Source of the DNA: CAVTWS01 sp964390555
Lineage (GTDB): Bacteria; Actinomycetota; Acidimicrobiia; Acidimicrobiales; SHLQ01
Length of the DNA: 40,986 nt
Assembly (NCBI GenBank): GCA_964390555.1
Contig: CAYMJU010000149.1
Span: forward strand, 1-40,986
Reading direction: 5' to 3'
Position numbers and translations under genes: made by a program. Below, in pieces: positions 39,428 through 40,986 of the stretch (position 1 is its first letter; each line of letters begins with the position of its first letter). The notes under the pieces were generated by a model. The model had not been told where the DNA came from. It did not search any database and worked only from the letters and a program-made list of their open reading frames with translations.

Positions 39428-40986
39428 TGCTGCGGTCGGGGACCTATTCGGTGTGCTTCACTGACCTACGCGGCTCGACCGAACTTCGGACGCGCGTCGG
39501 CGATGTCGAGTTCGACGCGCTTCGACGCCGTCACGACGACGTGCTGGCCGATGCGATCGCGGCGAGCGGCGGACACGTGGTGAAGTCGATGGGCGACGGC
39601 GTCCTCGCAGTGTTCGCCGGGGCTGTCGACGCCCTCGATGCTGCGGTCGCGATGCAACAGGGAATCGACGAGTTGAACCGGTCGTTGAGCAGTCCGCTCG
39701 ATCTCGCCGTCGGCGTGTCGGCCGGCGACATCGCCGTCGAGGCCGACGACGTGCACGGCATGCCGGTGGTCGAAGCCGCTCGGCTCTGCGCGGTCGCGCG
39801 AGCGGGGCAGATCCTCGGGGCCGACGTCGTGCGCGTGCTGGCTGGCACACGAGGCGCTCACCGCTTCGACCCGCAGGGCGATCTGTCGTTGAAGGGCATC
39901 GCCGATCCGGTGCGCACCTTCGAGGTCGAGTGGGCGCCGATCCCGCGTGCGTCTGGGCCGGGGTCGCGCGACGGTTGGTGCGCCCCGGAGATCGCTCGTC
40001 TAGCGCGGGCGGGGTTCGTGGGACGAAGCGCCGAGTACGAGCGGCTCACGGTGCTGTGGAAGTCCGCCGTATCCGGAGCGACCTCATGCGCGCTCGTGGC
40101 CGGTGAGCCCGGCATCGGCAAGACGCGGCTCACCGCGCAGCTCGCATCCGACGCGCACGCCGATGGTGCCTTGGTGTTGTTCGGGGGCTGCGACGACGAC
40201 GCCGGCGTGGCGTTCCAGCCATGGGCGCGAGCGTTGGCGGCCTATTGCGCCGCTGCCGATGGCGACGCCCTGGCCCGCTATGTCGGTCCACTAGGTGGCG
40301 AGCTCACGCGCATGGTGCCTTCGTTGGCGACACGCGTGCCCGGGATCGCTGCGCCATTGCTGTCGGACCCGGAATCGGATCGCCTGCGGCTCTTCGAAGC
40401 GGTCGCCGAGTTCTTGGGAGCCGTGAGCGAGGACACACCGGTGATTCTCGTGCTCGACGACGTCCATTGGGCCGACGCGCCGTCCTTGCTGTTGTTGCGC
40501 CACGTTTTGCGGTCGTCGGTCGCGAAGAGCCTCATGGTGATCGCGACATATCGCGACACCGAGCTCGACCGCACCCACCCGTTGTCGTCGCTGCTCGCCG
40601 ACTTGCGGCGATCCGATGCTGCGCTCGTCGAGCGCGTGGCGCTGACCGGACTCAATGCCGACGATGTGAGCGCGTTGGTACGGTTCGTGTCGGCCAACGA
40701 TCTCGACGCCGTGGGTGAACGCCTGGCGCGAGCCGTGTTCGACGAGACCAACGGAAACCCGTTCTTCGTGGGCGAGATGTTGCGTCACCTGGTGGCGTCG
40801 GGGGCAGTGACCCACGACGGCGAGCGATGGACGCTGGCCCGTGACCTGGATCAGGTCGGTTTGCCGGAAGGTGTGCGCGAGGTTGTCGGCCGCCGCTTGT
40901 CCACGCTGTCGGCCCGAGCCAACGAGGTGCTGGCCGTCGCCGCGGTGGTCGGGCAACGTTTCGACGCCGCGATCGTCGCGGTCGCG
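39427..40986 (+). CDS. Class III nucleotide cyclase-domain protein with AAA/STAND ATPase module (3' end cut by window)
   Basis: At least 520 residues, open to the window edge. Residues 1-175 are a class III adenylate/guanylate cyclase homology domain: VCFTDLRGSTEL with the metal-binding Asp, KSMGDGVLAVF, and GMPVVEAARLC, where the transition-state Asn of VNxAAR is replaced, as in many actinobacterial members; activity is therefore doubtful. An ATPase follows: Walker A GEPGIGKTRL, Walker B VILVLDDVHWAD and a DETNGNPFFVGEML sensor. Such fusions usually end in TPR or LuxR parts, here beyond the window. Start GTG 39427; GTG 39451 is an alternative. Confidence 0.85.
   Translation, partial: MLRSGTYSVCFTDLRGSTELRTRVGDVEFDALRRRHDDVLADAIAASGGHVVKSMGDGVLAVFAGAVDALDAAVAMQQGIDELNRSLSSPLDLAVGVSAGDIAVEADDVHGMPVVEAARLCAVARAGQILGADVVRVLAGTRGAHRFDPQGDLSLKGIADPVRTFEVEWAPIPRASGPGSRDGWCAPEIARLARAGFVGRSAEYERLTVLWKSAVSGATSCALVAGEPGIGKTRLTAQLASDAHADGALVLFGGCDDDAGVAFQPWARALAAYCAAADGDALARYVGPLGGELTRMVPSLATRVPGIAAPLLSDPESDRLRLFEAVAEFLGAVSEDTPVILVLDDVHWADAPSLLLLRHVLRSSVAKSLMVIATYRDTELDRTHPLSSLLADLRRSDAALVERVALTGLNADDVSALVRFVSANDLDAVGERLARAVFDETNGNPFFVGEMLRHLVASGAVTHDGERWTLARDLDQVGLPEGVREVVGRRLSTLSARANEVLAVAAVVGQRFDAAIVAVA

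Noticed and set aside
38228..39583. Long open plus-strand frame across the acyl-CoA dehydrogenase
   Set aside because: Antisense shadow of a gene with clear family motifs and operon overlaps.
1..40986. CRISPR array, rRNA, phage or replication-origin signals
   Set aside because: No regular direct repeats with spacers, rRNA segments, structural phage genes or DnaA-box clusters were found on reading.

Overview
The window is GC-rich DNA, packed with short intergenic gaps and many 1-4 base start/stop overlaps. It most resembles a high-GC actinobacterium, probably of the Acidimicrobiia type. Supporting signs are a DUF222/13E12-type HNH protein with a leaderless promoter, a Mycobacterium-like dihydrodipicolinate-reductase-fold dehydrogenase, several luciferase-like flavoproteins, a CaiB/acyl-CoA dehydrogenase/FadD3-like operon, a GWWVASDGLWYPP-type N-terminus, and a secreted beta-helix protein with 131-residue C-terminal repeats. 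The taxonomic call is inference; no rRNA is present.

Layout. 1-2725: secreted surface protein. 2945-5052 (minus): glutamine-synthetase-family enzyme coupled to a short-chain dehydrogenase. 5083-5132: a 23-bp-stem palindrome in the divergent gap. 5202-8052 (plus): DUF1214 protein, dehydrogenase and thioesterase, coupled by 4-base overlaps. 8146-10643 (minus): flavin-dependent oxidoreductase and a GT1 glycosyltransferase. 10768-13092: a large single-pass membrane protein of unknown function. 13128-14175 (minus): a metal-type MerR regulator fused to an extra domain, with a small Cys-containing membrane protein and a 19-bp-spacer MerR promoter. 14272-15292: tRNA-Val(GAC), a small membrane protein and tRNA-Cys(GCA). 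15313-16658: alpha/beta hydrolase and a DJ-1/PfpI protein. 16699-17995: HNH protein with a LexA-like box. 18051-19828: decayed IS1182-like element. 19839-20798: proline-iminopeptidase-family gene squeezed between that element and a 159-bp MITE-like element (20809-20967). 20986-22535: acetyltransferase and flavin oxidoreductase. 22630-26153 (minus): exopolysaccharide operon (Alg14-like, Alg13-like, nucleotide-sugar dehydrogenase, GT4). 26260-29043: divergent universal stress protein cluster with five USP domains and a cupin. 29181-31339: third luciferase-like oxidoreductase and a divergent short-chain dehydrogenase. 31404-34440: NarL-type two-component pair divergent from a 72-residue membrane protein. 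34499-39283 (minus): four-gene acyl-CoA operon. 39427-end: cyclase/ATPase signalling protein, cut by the window edge.

The most interesting links are three. First, GGGAC/GTCCC half-sites cluster in the divergent USP promoter, including a perfect GGGACC-AA-GGTCCC dyad, and again upstream of the two-component pair; this suggests a DosR-like stress circuit built from local genes. Second, a peptidase gene is framed almost to the base by two mobile-element ends sharing GAGACTGCTGA. Third, the HNH gene has a near-consensus promoter whose spacer is a LexA-like box and whose predicted transcript starts at the start codon.

Outside the IS no gene-free stretch exceeds 300 bases. The larger gaps are 2726-2944 (weak hairpin only), 27030-27253 (USP regulatory region), 30333-30532 (divergent gap, no clear signal), and 39284-39426 (divergent gap, possible leaderless -10 at its right end). 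I saw no CRISPR array, rRNA, phage genes or replication origin.
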